From contig KN834817.1 of assembly GCA_000827265.1 (NCBI GenBank), positions 34,711 through 48,198 on the forward strand: a DNA stretch of 13,488 bases, written 5' to 3'. The translations under genes and the position numbers were made by a program. The DNA is from Collybiopsis luxurians FD-317 M1. Lineage: Eukaryota; Basidiomycota; Agaricomycetes; Agaricales; Omphalotaceae. A model generated the notes under the pieces. That model ran no database searches. It worked only from the letters and a program-made list of their open reading frames with translations, and was not told the DNA's origin. Position 1 is the stretch's first letter. Every line of letters begins with the position of its first letter. Below are positions 1 to 9,801 of the stretch, in pieces.

Positions 1-3000
1 TGGATGAATGTAGTGAACCTATAGAGGTTTTAGCATGGCTGCAAAGTCTGCCTAAGCAGCTTTGGATTCTTTTTACAAGCCGCTATGAGCCAGAAGGAGA
101 GATTGCAAAGACATGCTTTAAAATTTCATTGGATAGTAGAGATGCCAAAATTGATGAGGATATTGGGATATATCTGGATAAAAAAATGGAAAATTATAGA
201 TTTAAAGAAGATTTGAGGACTGAAGTTATGAAGACTTTGAAGGGAAAAGCACAGGGACAGTAAGTTGCCAAGAATGTGGTATATTATTACTGTTGATTCT
301 AAATTATATGCCTACAGATTCCGCTGGGTAGACTGTCAGCTGAAGGCACTCGAAGATTGTGGGACCGCTGACTCTGTTCGTGAAGCTTTGGCAGATCTGC
401 CTGAAGATCTGGAGAAAACTTATGAGAAAGCAATGGAGCGGACAATGAAGAAAAGAACCAGGGAAAAAGCTCATCTTCTTCTCTTGTGGCTTCTATATTC
501 ATTTCAGCCTCTGACTGTCAAAAAGGTGGAAGAAATCTTAAGAGTAGATCTAAGGAACAACTGTATGGCAAAAGCCAATGAAATGGATGTTAACATTCAT
601 TTAATCATTGATTCTACTCTGATTGCAGTCAATACATATTCGCTTGTACAACTGGCACATTCATCTGTGAAAGAGTTCCTGATTACTCAGTACAATGCAC
701 TCCAGACTTCTAGATCATTTCCCATTAATGAACTGTTGGCACATGAGATGATTTCCCAAATATGCATAGTATACTTAATGGAAATAATGCAACTCATTGA
801 TATGCAAAACATTCCACTGTTGATAACAAATCATCCATTAGGATACTATGCTGTGATCTATTGGTTAGAGCATGCAAAATTTGGTGAAGTAGGAGATTGT
901 CAAAATTGCCTCCATAATAAGATAGTAAAATTTGCAACAATTGGCATGCCATCCTTTCAAAAGTGGGCTAAAGTATATCAATACATTCATGGGAACAAAA
1001 AGGATTGCAATGAATGGGAAAGTGTAGACCCAACTGCCTACTTGATAAGGGAAGGGCTGTTGAGAGTAAGCCATCATTTAATTGAATCTTGCAATCTAAG
1101 TTATTTGCAGGGAGCACTGCATGCTGCAGCAGAATATAAGGATACCACCATTATTGACCAGTTACTCAGCCGTGGGGTTGATATCAATGGTAAAGATGGC
1201 TTTCATGGCAATGCCCTTCTGGCTGCTGTTGTTGAACAAAATGAGTCCAAGGCTAAACTTTTACTTGAGAAAGGAGCTGATGTCAATGTTCAGAGTGACA
1301 GCGGGATCAATGCTCTTCAATATGCTGTAATTCATGAGAATCAGAACATGGTAAAATTGTTACTTGAAAAAGGAGCTGAGGTTAATGCTCAGGGTGGCTT
1401 GTATGGCAATTGCCTTCAGGCTGCTGTTATCAAGGAAAATCAGAAAATAGTTAAACTTTTACTTGAAAAAGGAGCCAATATCAATATTCAGGGTGGTCCT
1501 TGTGGAAATGCCCTTCAGGCTGCTATTACTCACAACAATATGCACATGGTTAAACTTTTACTTCAAAATGGAGCTGATGTCAATGCTCAGAATAATCAAT
1601 TATGTTTTTATGATTCATATGGCATGGCTCTTCAGACTGCTATTTCCATAGAAAATGAGGCCATGGTTAAACTTTTACTTGAAAATGGAGCCGACATTAA
1701 TATTCCGAATGGTGAATGGGGGAATGCCCTTCAACTTGCCATTACCAAACAAAATGAGGTCATGGTTAAACTTTTAATTGCAAAAAGAGCTGATGTTATT
1801 GCTCAAGGTGGTAAATATGGCAATGCCCTTGAGGGAGCAATAGTCTACACCAACATGAACACAGCTAAACTCTCACTTGAAGAAGGAGTTTGTCAAGTTA
1901 TTGAATGGGGCTATAACCTTCATACTGCTGTTACCAAATCAGATGAGATCATGGTGGGGCTTTTACTTAAAGCAGGAGTTGATGTCAATGCTCAGGGTGG
2001 TAAATATGGTAATGCCCTTCAGGCTGCAACTGTTTATCAAAATGAGGCCATGGTGAAGTTTTTGCTGGAAAGAGGCTCTGATATCAATGCCCAAGGTGGT
2101 GAATATGGAAATGCACTTCAAGCTGCTGCAACTAAAAAGAATCAGATCATATGGAACCTTTTACTTGAAAAAGGAGCAGATGTCAATGCTCAGGGTGGTA
2201 GATATGGCAATGCCCTTCAGGCTGCTGCTATTTACCACAGTGAGGTCATGGTTGAACTTTTACTTGAAAAAGGAGCAGACATCAATGCTCAGGGTGGTAG
2301 ATATGGCAATGCCCTTCAGGCTGCTGTTGTTTCCCAAAATGAGGCCATGTTCAAACTTTTACTTGACAGAGGAGCTGATGTCAATGCTCAAGGTGGTAAA
2401 TATGGCAATGCCCTTCAAGCTGCTTTAATTAAAAGCAATAAAATCATATTGAGCCTTTTACTTGCAAAAGGAGCAAATGTCAATGCTGAGGGTGGTAAAT
2501 ATGGCAATGCCCTTCAGGCTGCTGTTGTTTCCCAAAATGAGGCCATGGTCAAACTTTTACTTGACAGCGGAGCTGATGTCAATGCTCAAGGTGGTAAATA
2601 TGGCAATGCCCTTCAAGCTGCTTTAATTAAAAGCAATCAAGTCATATTGAACCTTTTACTTGCAAAAGGAGCAAATGTCAATACTGAGGGTGGTAAATAT
2701 GGCAATGCCCTTCAGGCTGCTGTTGTTTCCCAAAATGCAGCCATGGTCAAACTTTTACTTGACAAAGGAGCTGATGTTAATGCTCAAGGTGGTAAATATG
2801 GCAATGCCCTTCAAGCTGCTGCAACTAATAGGAATCATGGTGAATATGGAAATGCACTTCAACCTGCTGCAACTAAAAGGAATCGGATCATATGGAACCT
2901 TTCACTTGAAGAAGGAGCAAATGTCAATGCTCAGGGTGGTAGATATAGCAGTGCCCTTCAGGCTGCTGCTGTTCACCAAAATAAGGCCATAGTCAAACTT

Positions 3001-3177
3001 TTACTTGAAAGAGGGGCTGATGTTAATGCTCAAGGTGGCAAATATGGCAATGCCCTGAGGGCTGCTACTGTTTACCAACAAGAGGCCATGGTCAAACTTT
3101 TACTTGACAGAGGGGCTGACATCAATGCCCAAGGTGGTGAATATGGCATTGCCCTTCTGGCTGCAAAAATGGTTTGA
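1..3177 (+). CDS. NACHT-ankyrin repeat protein (fungal NLR-like STAND NTPase), copy 1, 5'-partial
   Basis: The coding model is join(<1..259, 318..3177), giving at least 1038 residues. The window opens inside Walker B (MDEC, then SEPIEVLAWLQSL). The sensor segment FTSRYEPEGEI follows, then the NACHT C-terminal region with FRWVDCQLKALEDC and HSSVKEFL, a roughly 140-residue linker, and about 20 ankyrin repeats of 33 residues from 1105 to the TGA stop. The P-loop lies outside the window. By family knowledge this is a nucleotide-switched intracellular receptor with a repeat sensor. The uninterrupted plus frame that begins with TTG at 265 starts inside the intron, so its first 18 residues are not protein. 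The true frame enters at 318, where splicing restores QGQFRWVDC. Relative to copy 2 there are two extra codons (Ser at 135-137, Val at 889-891), both in frame. The last repeat is cut short (ALLAAKMV then stop), so the C-terminus may be truncated. Family is confident; ligand and effector are unknown. Confidence 0.93.
260..317 (+). other. Spliceosomal intron in copy 1
   Basis: This is a 58-bp intron with donor GTAAGT at 260 and acceptor CCTACAG ending at 317. The unspliced frame hits TAA at 261-263. Removing the intron joins GGA-CA to A-TTC and gives QGQFRW, which matches the same junction in copy 2. The equivalent intron there (10953-11010) has the same length and only three differences. An A/T-rich stretch about 20 bases before the acceptor (TTCTAAATT) could hold the branch point. 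Confidence 0.93.
1105..3174 (+). repeat. Ankyrin repeat array of copy 1 (99-bp coding repeat, about 20.9 units)
   Basis: The period is 33 residues (99 bp), with consensus YGNALQAA, five variable residues, MVKLLLEKGADVNAQGG. I count about twenty full repeats, one internally deleted repeat near 2821-2870 and a terminal stub. Repeats 1-5 are more diverged and typical of the array start. Repeats from about 1984 onward are nearly identical in framework. An off-consensus short repeat (EEGVCQVIEWG, about 1879-1911) is shared with copy 2 and anchors the alignment. Between repeats 5 and 6 a six-residue scrap (LCFYDS) replaces a repeat that copy 2 still has. Ankyrin repeats form helix-turn-helix stacks used for protein binding. 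Here they are the presumed sensor. Confidence 0.95.
2326..2820 (+). repeat. Higher-order 198-bp repeat inside the ankyrin array
   Basis: Two-repeat units of 198 bp start at 2326, 2524 and 2722; the third is only half present, ending near 2820. Units 1 and 2 differ at six of 198 positions by direct comparison. Each unit pairs one repeat beginning AVVSQN with one beginning ALIKSN. This points to a recent duplication of a pair of ankyrin repeats, probably by unequal crossing over or replication slippage. Confidence 0.9.
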
Positions 3178-3911
3178 AATGGCCAAAAACCACCAAAAGA
3201 AGTACACTTTCAGCTTAAATTCCATCCTTCAAAATATCTCTTGTCTCTGCCAGGTCAAAGCTAATGCCCCATTTTTGATATTGCTCTTTCCAATGGTAAG
3301 GCAGGTTACTCCACCAAAAAAGTCATTTATCACTACAGTCTTTGCAATTTTTAAGAAATCCTTGTACAGCAACTATTTCCTTCCCTACAAATTTATACAC
3401 TATACCAAAAAATCACAATTCTTCTATAGCTATTCTCCACGATTTAGATTTAGTCAGCATCTGTTCTGCATTTCAAGGTATTTTCAGAAACAGCAGGCCT
3501 GTCACGTTCCTGTGAGCCTGCAGCCTAAGTATATGATTTTTGAGTGGGAACCAAGACTGTCCAGTAGAGCCTCCTTATCCCTATTCATTTCACCATGAGG
3601 GATGTGCAACTGTTGTTGCGTCCCCTGTAGTTCCCATTGTGCCAGTGGTCTTTGCCCATCTGGATACTGCTAGATAGTTCACATGAGCATGTTCAACAAC
3701 TTACATTTAGCAGTATCACCATTATTTGCCTCCCACTGGTACAGAATGATATATTGGGATCTTTATCTGTACAACATAACCCACAGGCCAGATTGAGACA
3801 AACTGTCCCATCTTGTCTCATACCATTGTTCAGACTGTCTGAAGTCTTATCCCTAGTGAACCTTGAAGTTGAGAGCAACAGGTAAGTGAGAAGAGGTGTA
3901 AGAAGGGGCTG
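3178..3911. other. Non-genic stretch downstream of copy 1
   Basis: I see no convincing gene here. The plus reading frame running from 3104 to 3598 overlaps the end of copy 1 in another frame, and its downstream part matches no family I know. The first bases after the stop no longer follow the ankyrin repeat pattern in any frame. The 3' untranslated region and poly(A) site of copy 1 must lie here, but I cannot place them. Confidence 0.5.
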
Positions 3912-4477
3912 TTAAGCATCTGCAGGACAAACATCCAAAAAAAGAGATAGACGATGAATACTGGAGTAGTGAAATGTATCTCCCCCTGCAATATCACTAG
4001 TAAGTCCAGAGATTGTATTCAGCTTGCACTCCTTGAGTGGTGATAAATGACCCAGAAACTGTCCTACAGATGCACCTGAAAGCTTCACACTGTCGATCCT
4101 TTTCAAAGACAAGAAATTATAACCACAAAGGTTGACCAAGACATGTCAAAACCATCCAAAGAGAAAGTTTTGAATTGTGAACTTTGAATGAACATCGCAC
4201 TGGGTTTCCATTCTGGAGTACTTGCTTGGATATAGAGATACTTGAGATTCGGAATAATGAGAGGCTGATTAGCAGGGGAAACAAGCTGAGATGCTCCCAA
4301 CACTCTGGTACTTGTTTCAGCAACAGGGATCTGGAGGTCCTTAGGAGATGAAGGCAGCGGAGATGGTGACAACAGTAACAAATTAAAAAACAACAACGGT
4401 GAGAATGCTGGGGTAAATCTTATGAGTGAATGCACAGTGTCATCTTGCTGCTTGTCCAGCGGTGTCTCAACATCCAT
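3912..4477 (-). pseudogene. Leucine-rich, possibly F-box/LRR-like gene relic
   Basis: Read on the minus strand, two overlapping frames together give a leucine-rich stretch. The first runs from ATG at 4477 to a stop at 4103 and contains IIPNLKYLYIQAS and FKTFSLDGFDM. The second, in a different frame, runs from about 4139 to 3912 and contains SLKRIDSVKLSGAS, FLGHLSPLKECKLN and SSIHRLSLFLDVCPADA. The pattern of short leucine-rich strands resembles the LRR-like C-terminal part of Agaricomycete F-box proteins. The frame change near 4110-4139 could be a frameshift in a dead gene or an unrecognised splice. I see no F-box motif, so the family assignment is an inference and the coding status is uncertain. 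Confidence 0.35.
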
Positions 4478-4682
4478 GGAAAACAGGGGAGGAATAGGAA
4501 CATTGTGATTGTTTAGGAGATGAGGGAGGATAGAAGGTTGAATCTGAGTGATGAGGTGTGGAAGCCAAGGGCTTTTTTAATCATTTGGAGAGAAGATGCA
4601 TAGGGGACTAATTTTCTCTGATTTAGGGACCATGTCTATGTCATGAATCATACATCGTTTAGAGTCTGGAAGGGGTCATGGT

Positions 4683-5490
4683 GGAGCTTCTGCAAATTGA
4701 TTTGCATCAGCCAAAGATCTCGATGAGGTGCATAAGACAGACAAAGGCTCTGGCACCTCTGGTCTTCTGAATCAGCCCATATACAGTGTGGTACTCATTC
4801 ACCTATGATAATGAATCACATTAACCCCATCACATTCTGCCATGCCAACAAGGCAGTACTAACTTCCCCAAAAACTAGTAACAAGCCTAATAAAATGCTA
4901 CTCTTACCCAGAAGTGAACACTCTGACACATCGAGGGAAGAATTCAATATAAACTAGAAATGATATGGATAGTGTATCGATGTACCCTTTCAGCCAGTTT
5001 GAGACAAAGAAGTCATTTGGTGAGCATTTGAGAACCCAGTAGCGAAGATTCAACTTACTGTTCCAGATAGGTGAGTCAAACATCATCTAGGGATAGAACA
5101 ATGTAATAGCACACTTTCCAGCAATACTAGGCTGTCAAGTGGGTTTTGCAAGGACAATATGACTGTTGCTGTAGTCGAAGTGTAGAGCTCCTCCAATGGA
5201 GCCTCCAAAAATCAATTTGCATTGATCAAGGATGTTGACAAGGTACATGAGCCAGACAACAGCTCTGGCAGCTTTGGTCATCTTGATCAGCCCGTATACA
5301 TGTGTAGTGAGAAGAGAGGACAAGCTGGTTACAGCGATGGGTCTGAGGATGGTCAATCTGCATATGAATATGAGATGAGTGGAGAACAAAGGAAGGGTGC
5401 TTATGAATGATAATTAATTGCATTAACTGCGGTGCATCCTGCAATGGAAATAAGCAAAGTGCTAGTTCCCCCAAAGCTTGATTGAAGAGA
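4683..5490 (-). repeat. Diverged direct duplication carrying minus-strand coding relics
   Basis: Segment 4694-4790 resembles 5211-5307 (roughly 70% identity by eye), and segment 4803-4880 resembles 5405-5480. The second copy has about 85 extra bases between its two blocks. On the minus strand the match is also visible as protein: VYGLIKMTKAARAVVWLM (second copy) against VYGLIQKTRGARAFVCLM (first copy), and upstream GELALCLFPLQD against GEVSTALLAWQN. The first copy has in-frame stops. The changes are largely conservative, so the ancestor was probably a coding exon set, perhaps of a membrane protein given the hydrophobic runs. I do not recognise the family. Neither copy has an intact frame across both blocks, so I treat both as decayed. 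Confidence 0.5.
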
Positions 5491-7414
5491 GCATCAGTCA
5501 GAGCAGACAAAGGAACCTTGCATAAGCAAGGCTATGCCTGTGTTTGACAGCTCCTCTTGTCTTGAAGAGAACACTGCTTAGGATGCAGACCATGAGGAAA
5601 GGGCTGGGAGTAGTTAACAGAGCAGTGCTTCTTCTTCGACATTGCAAAACATGAACAATGCAGGAAAGTGGAGCCTCAATAATCAGATATTGATGAGCAG
5701 ATTGTCATGCTAAGAGGAATTAGGGTGTGATATATCATTGCTTATAACCAGCGGGAATGTGGAATGTAGTTCATCCAGAAACCTCTGAACACATAAGCCA
5801 AGGTGGGAGGAGGAAGCTAGAAGGGAACACTCACTGACAACACCATTGCCAGTAATCTCCCGGAAAACCTTGCACAGGGAAATTTGACGCGATTAGAATG
5901 GCATACATTCACTGCAAACAATCTCCAAGCTGGTCTCCAATCCATAGAGATGTGAGTTGCTGAATGCAATGAAACTGACAATGAAACTGACAATGAGAGA
6001 CTCACGAGGCAGTGATAACAGTTTCTGCATGTTCATCCTAGGCAGTACACTAACTTACATGTGTCGAAGCATCGATATATGGGCTCGCAGAGGAGGTTAG
6101 GAGATGGGGAGGGAAGAACAGATTCATATTGTATTCGAGTCCGTATCAGAGGTAATCCGGATGAGGTTGGCACTGGATCCGGATGCAACTGATTGGAGAG
6201 AACAGGGGTAATGCGGATGGGTTTAATAGGAAAGCATGAGGACAGAGGAGATAGGCAGGACAAGATCAGCTTGGCCAATGACAACAATAATGGACTAAGC
6301 CAGAGAAAAGGATCCTCCATTCAACCTCCATTTAGTCAGTCTCCCATCGGTCCCAGTACATTTACTGAGGAAGAGAGCAAACCTCAATGAAGTCCAACCG
6401 GTAACTCAGTTGTCTTGTCACGCATCTGTCCGCGGACCCGCCTGGTGCTGGCAAATAGTGGGCCAGACACTGCTGTGTCTATATACTGTATAACTGAGTA
6501 GCATCAGTGAGCAGCAGAACCCACTACTGTCAATGCACAATGCAAAACCATACTCTACTCATATAAACAAGAAATAGGTATAATATATAAATCTCAATTC
6601 TTCCCACATCGTCAAAGTGACACCAGTTCCCTGTGCTCATTGTTAGAAAGACAATTTAAGGAATGAACCCTGCAATGTACTCAGTCTTTATAAGTAAATC
6701 AGAAACCAGTGTTGTTGTAGAAAGCCTTCAGGATGCCTAAGGCCATGTAGCGAGCCAGGACTGAGGCCGCCTTACGATATGGTCATAAATGCACATATTT
6801 TCAGCCCAACAGAACCATTCCACATTTATCTCACTGTACACAACAAATCCTGTACAGCTGTTCCCTGTGACGATGTAAGAAATGTCGGCAAGCATTGCTC
6901 TTTGTTTGTGGTTGTCGATTAAGTCCCTTCCTATGCTTAGAAGGAGGAAACCCAAGTCTTTCCATATATTTCCTGCCACAGTGAAGATCCTGAAAGAAAC
7001 CACCAATGGATTCATTCCAGGTTCTTCCCATTGCCCAAATTGGTCACCTCTCTGGAATATCAAGAGACATTCAAAAGCGAGAGAGTGACTGATGTGATTA
7101 TTCAGGCTTGGTTTTCCAGGCTGTAAATGCGATTAAACAAGTTGCCCAGGTCAGTGAAAACAATGCACCAAGAGGCCATAGATTTGCTCAACGGCATAAT
7201 CAACAATCTCGCCATTCCCTGTGATGACAAATATGTCCAAGTAAGGCAAGAATGATTGAGGGATGCTTTGACTGGACTTCAAGATTGGAAAGGGTTGGGG
7301 TGTAAAACCTTCTACTTATGAGTGCATGGAATGTAATGAAATGCCGAGTTTTTGTGGTGGTGGATTCTGTGCCCAGTGTAGACACAACCAGACACCTTCA
7401 CATTTGTTCCTAGC
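5491..7414. other. Non-genic stretch with scattered short frames
   Basis: There is no gene I can support in this 1.9 kb. The longest frame, minus 7063-6737 (108 codons, TTG start), contains FTVAGNIWKDLGFLLLSIGR and matches nothing I know. The frame on minus 6320-6033 is low in complexity. A 12-bp direct repeat (AATGAAACTGAC, twice) lies near 5967-5990. Three minus-strand snippets share an ITGN-like phrase (near 7215, 6870 and 5860), possibly decayed copies of one leucine-rich family, but this is weak. Confidence 0.4.
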
Positions 7415-7519
7415 GCTCACACTCACATTCAGGTTGCTCACGCTCACATTCAGGTGACTCATGCTCACATTCAGGTGACTCATGCTCACATTCAGGCAGC
7501 TCACACTCATGCTCCAGCT
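7415..7519. repeat. 21-bp minisatellite, five units
   Basis: Units of 21 bp begin at 7415, 7436, 7457, 7478 and 7499. The core is GCTCACATTCAGGTGACTCA with point variation, and the fifth unit is the most diverged. On the minus strand the period is seven codons and reads LNVSMSH repeatedly in a short frame (7531-7316). That frame has no other support as a gene, so I call this a simple tandem repeat. Confidence 0.9.
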
Positions 7520-8435
7520 GCCCACCCTCACAGTACATGCAATGACTTGGCAAGAATATAGCAGCTTATATACACGAGAACCATAGTGAGATACAACTGT
7601 ATTTACATTTAAAAAAAGTTATGAAGATCTTCGTTGTACTTAAAGGTTCCAGTCAATCACATTGGGATTGAAATTGGGATTGAAACTGTAATTAGTGAGA
7701 TTGAAAGCAAAGTTTGCTGACCCAGCATTGTAGACATTAGGGAGTGCATTGATAAATCCAAATGGATCAATGTCAGTCTGGCCTAATGAACATTTATTCA
7801 GTTTGCTGTCTTAAAGCAGGTTCAAAGATGTACTAACAAAGGGAAGGGACATTGGACAAAGATGACAAATCTTGCATGAAGCCTTGGTGATAGAGATGTT
7901 GATTTTCTATCTGAAGGGCAATTGAGTTGCCGGACAGACAGTGACTGTCGCTGTCTAGTTCTGCCTCTGGATCCCAGTCAAAAGAAGCGTCTTGTAAATT
8001 CAACACTAAGCAAAAATTTAATTCTATTAGCTTATTATACCTGAAATTCTCATAAACGCCCTGTAGGCGCCCAGATCATATAAATAGTGGCCCTGAATTT
8101 GAAGGGGAACAGAATTTCGCAAACGACTGTATGTTGGAGTTTCTGATCCATGATAGCAATCGGAACACTCACCACACCCTTGTTTTTGCTTCCACCAGTT
8201 TGGAGGGTTTGATAGCCTCTGGCTTATTTATTTTTTATTGATAGTATGGCTGTGTAATATGGTAGATAGTTCAACCTATCAGTAGAAATTGCATATAATG
8301 TACTGTACGAAAAAATTTATTCCCTGCATGTTTGCTAGGGCTTTTCACTATTAGACCAGAATATTTGCCTTGTTCTTGCATTTATTCCAACATATTAGTG
8401 GTGTAATACTGATGACACAAAGTAATGTACTGTTG
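7520..8435. other. Non-genic AT-rich stretch
   Basis: I find no coding frame of note on either strand and no recognisable RNA gene. Local structure includes a 13-bp perfect palindrome GACAGTGACTGTC at 7937-7949, a tandem ATTGGGATTGAA near 7663-7690, and a small CGCC/GGCG hairpin at 8057-8069. None of these has a clear role. Confidence 0.5.
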
Positions 8436-8652
8436 CATTTTGAGCACTTCGTAAGGGGTGGGACAGTGGGACAAATCATATGAAATTTATTTTTTGTAAG
8501 CGCCTGTTGGAAATTTAATTACTATAAAAGGCTAAGTGCCCATGGGCACCTGGGAAAAATTTTGTAAGAGCTTAATTGGACACCGGACAGGGTGGGACAT
8601 TTTGTTTTGTAAGATGCCCTGCGGACACAGGACATACAAAGTGCTTAAAATG
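8436..8652. mobile_element. Possible small DNA element with inverted ends and internal TGTAAG motifs
   Basis: The ends CATTTTGAGCACTTCGT (8436-8452) and ACAAAGTGCTTAAAATG (8636-8652) are inverted copies at 15 of 17 positions. Inside, a motif TTTTGTAAGxGC recurs near 8494, 8561 and 8607, with a related CGTAAGG near 8451, and GTGGGAC recurs near 8459 and 8592. A perfect 14-bp palindrome GTGCCCATGGGCAC sits at 8536-8549. Repeated motifs near inverted ends are what transposase-binding regions of DNA transposons look like. I see no target-site duplication and no coding capacity, and inverted matches of this length can arise by chance, so the call is tentative. Confidence 0.35.
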
Positions 8653-9020
8653 GGATAGTATTAAAGCTGTTGTCATGATCATTAATTACAAACCATTTTG
8701 AGTCTAGACTAAGTTGCGGCGGCGGTGTTTGAGTCACCAGATACTCATCGGCCCCACCGCGCAGGGCACGAGTAACCGCCACGCGGCAGCGTTGGCCCAC
8801 TACCAATGGCAGGGCATTTAACAGTAGTGGGAATCGGTAGATTTCGGGCAGATAAGTAGTAGGCAAAACTTTGAGGCCCTGGCAAACCGAGAACGGGCAT
8901 CACATGCAAAATCCAAATGCACTGACAATGCATTGCGGATTCTGGATGCAACGTGGTGGAGTGTCGAAGATCAATCAAGCAACGAGCGCTAACGATGTGA
9001 TCAAAAACGTGGTAACTTAG
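8653..9020. other. GC-richer block without a recognised gene
   Basis: About 8711-8995 is visibly richer in G and C (GCGGCGGCGG near 8715, CCGCCACGCGGCAGCG near 8776) than its surroundings. Two minus-strand frames cross it (8866-8645 and 8978-8745), neither with a recognisable motif. It lies directly between two repeat-like elements and could be inserted or part of a larger decayed element. Confidence 0.4.
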
Positions 9021-9715
9021 ATGGTTGTTAGGGATATTGCCCTTTTTGATGAATCGCCTAATAACTTTTGAACACGTACAAATTTCATTATTCTGAGTTC
9101 GTAGATGAATTCCTGAAGCTTGAAAACCCTTGGACCGAATTTCTGAGATTTATAGCAATTTTATTGCTCTCTTCGGAGAATGACCGAGGGCGGTTAGAGA
9201 TATTTCCCTCATTAGTCACGGTGTTGTCACGAAGTAGCCGCAAGTCGGCTCCACGAGGCTCCACGGCTGGAGGGAGCGAATGATATATCATCATTGCTGC
9301 ATTAAGGGCCGAGCTGACGGCATGTGTGTTTCCGAGCTCAATGTCATGTTCGAAATCCCCTTCACTCTATTTTTCTTTTCGTTCATCCAATACTGCGCCA
9401 TTTCTTTCAGAATTTGAGATTTACACTTCTGGTATTGTATCAAAGAGCTTCAGTCCCTTATATGTGTTCTTTCTATTCATTGTAATACTGTTCCTAGTAG
9501 TTTGATGCAAGTAACAGGTCGAGCACAGGCAGTATTCTCTCTACTACGTGGTCTCCCCCCAATTAATATTCAATGTAAGTTGATAGAAGTGTGAAAGAGT
9601 ATCTAAAGATGTTTCAAAAAAATTCTAGTGGTCAAATAAGGAGCGGAAGGCCTTTATTAAGTGATTTTTTGGGAAAGGGAAATATCCCTAACCCGTCAAT
9701 ATCCCTGACAACCAT
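9021..9715. mobile_element. 695-bp element with terminal inverted repeats (MITE-like)
   Basis: The left end ATGGTTGTTAGGGATATTG (9021-9039) and the right end CAATATCCCTGACAACCAT (9697-9715) are inverted copies at 18 of 19 positions. A second inverted match lies just inside: TTAGGGATATTGCCCTTT (9028-9045) against 9674-9691, 17 of 18 positions. The right end therefore seems to carry a roughly 20-bp duplication of the terminal motif. There is no transposase frame; the one short internal frame (9068-9283) matches nothing I know. The size and missing coding capacity fit a non-autonomous DNA transposon. I could not find an unambiguous target-site duplication. It ends about 270 bp before the start codon of copy 2, so it may contribute to that gene's promoter region. 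Confidence 0.7.
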
Positions 9716-9801
9716 AGTAGTACGATCATGACAGCAGTCGGATTAATATTATACATAGAATCAATTGATATGGATGGTCACCGGATCCTTCGGAGAGAGA
9801 A

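Noticed and set aside
265..317. Protein start at 265 (MPRMWYIITVDSKLYAYR) for copy 1
   Set aside because: It is a TTG codon inside the 260-317 intron. Splicing continues the NACHT frame from upstream, and copy 2 has the same intron.
299..3600. Minus-strand and other-frame plus ORFs over copy 1 (e.g. 299-502, 865-1077, 1121-1330, 2087-2428, 2660-2992, 3104-3598)
   Set aside because: They are shadows of the repeat-coding frame. Their own repetitiveness comes from the 99-bp period, and some recur over copy 2 only because the gene is duplicated.
6737..7063. Minus-strand 108-codon frame as a gene
   Set aside because: It uses a TTG start, shows no recognisable motif and has no supporting splice context. 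This length is within chance expectation for 13 kb.
7415..7519. CRISPR-like array
   Set aside because: The units are contiguous with no spacers, and the host is a eukaryote.
7316..7531. Minus-strand repeat protein (LNVSMSH repeats)
   Set aside because: The repeat is fully explained by the 21-bp minisatellite, whose period happens to be a multiple of three.
8658..9751. Outer inverted repeat (near 8658-8680 and 9722-9751, sharing TGTCATGATC) as ends of a 1.1-kb element
   Set aside because: The match is short, partly self-palindromic (TCATGA), and about what chance gives in a window of this size. The two arms lie at very unequal distances from the 9021-9715 element.
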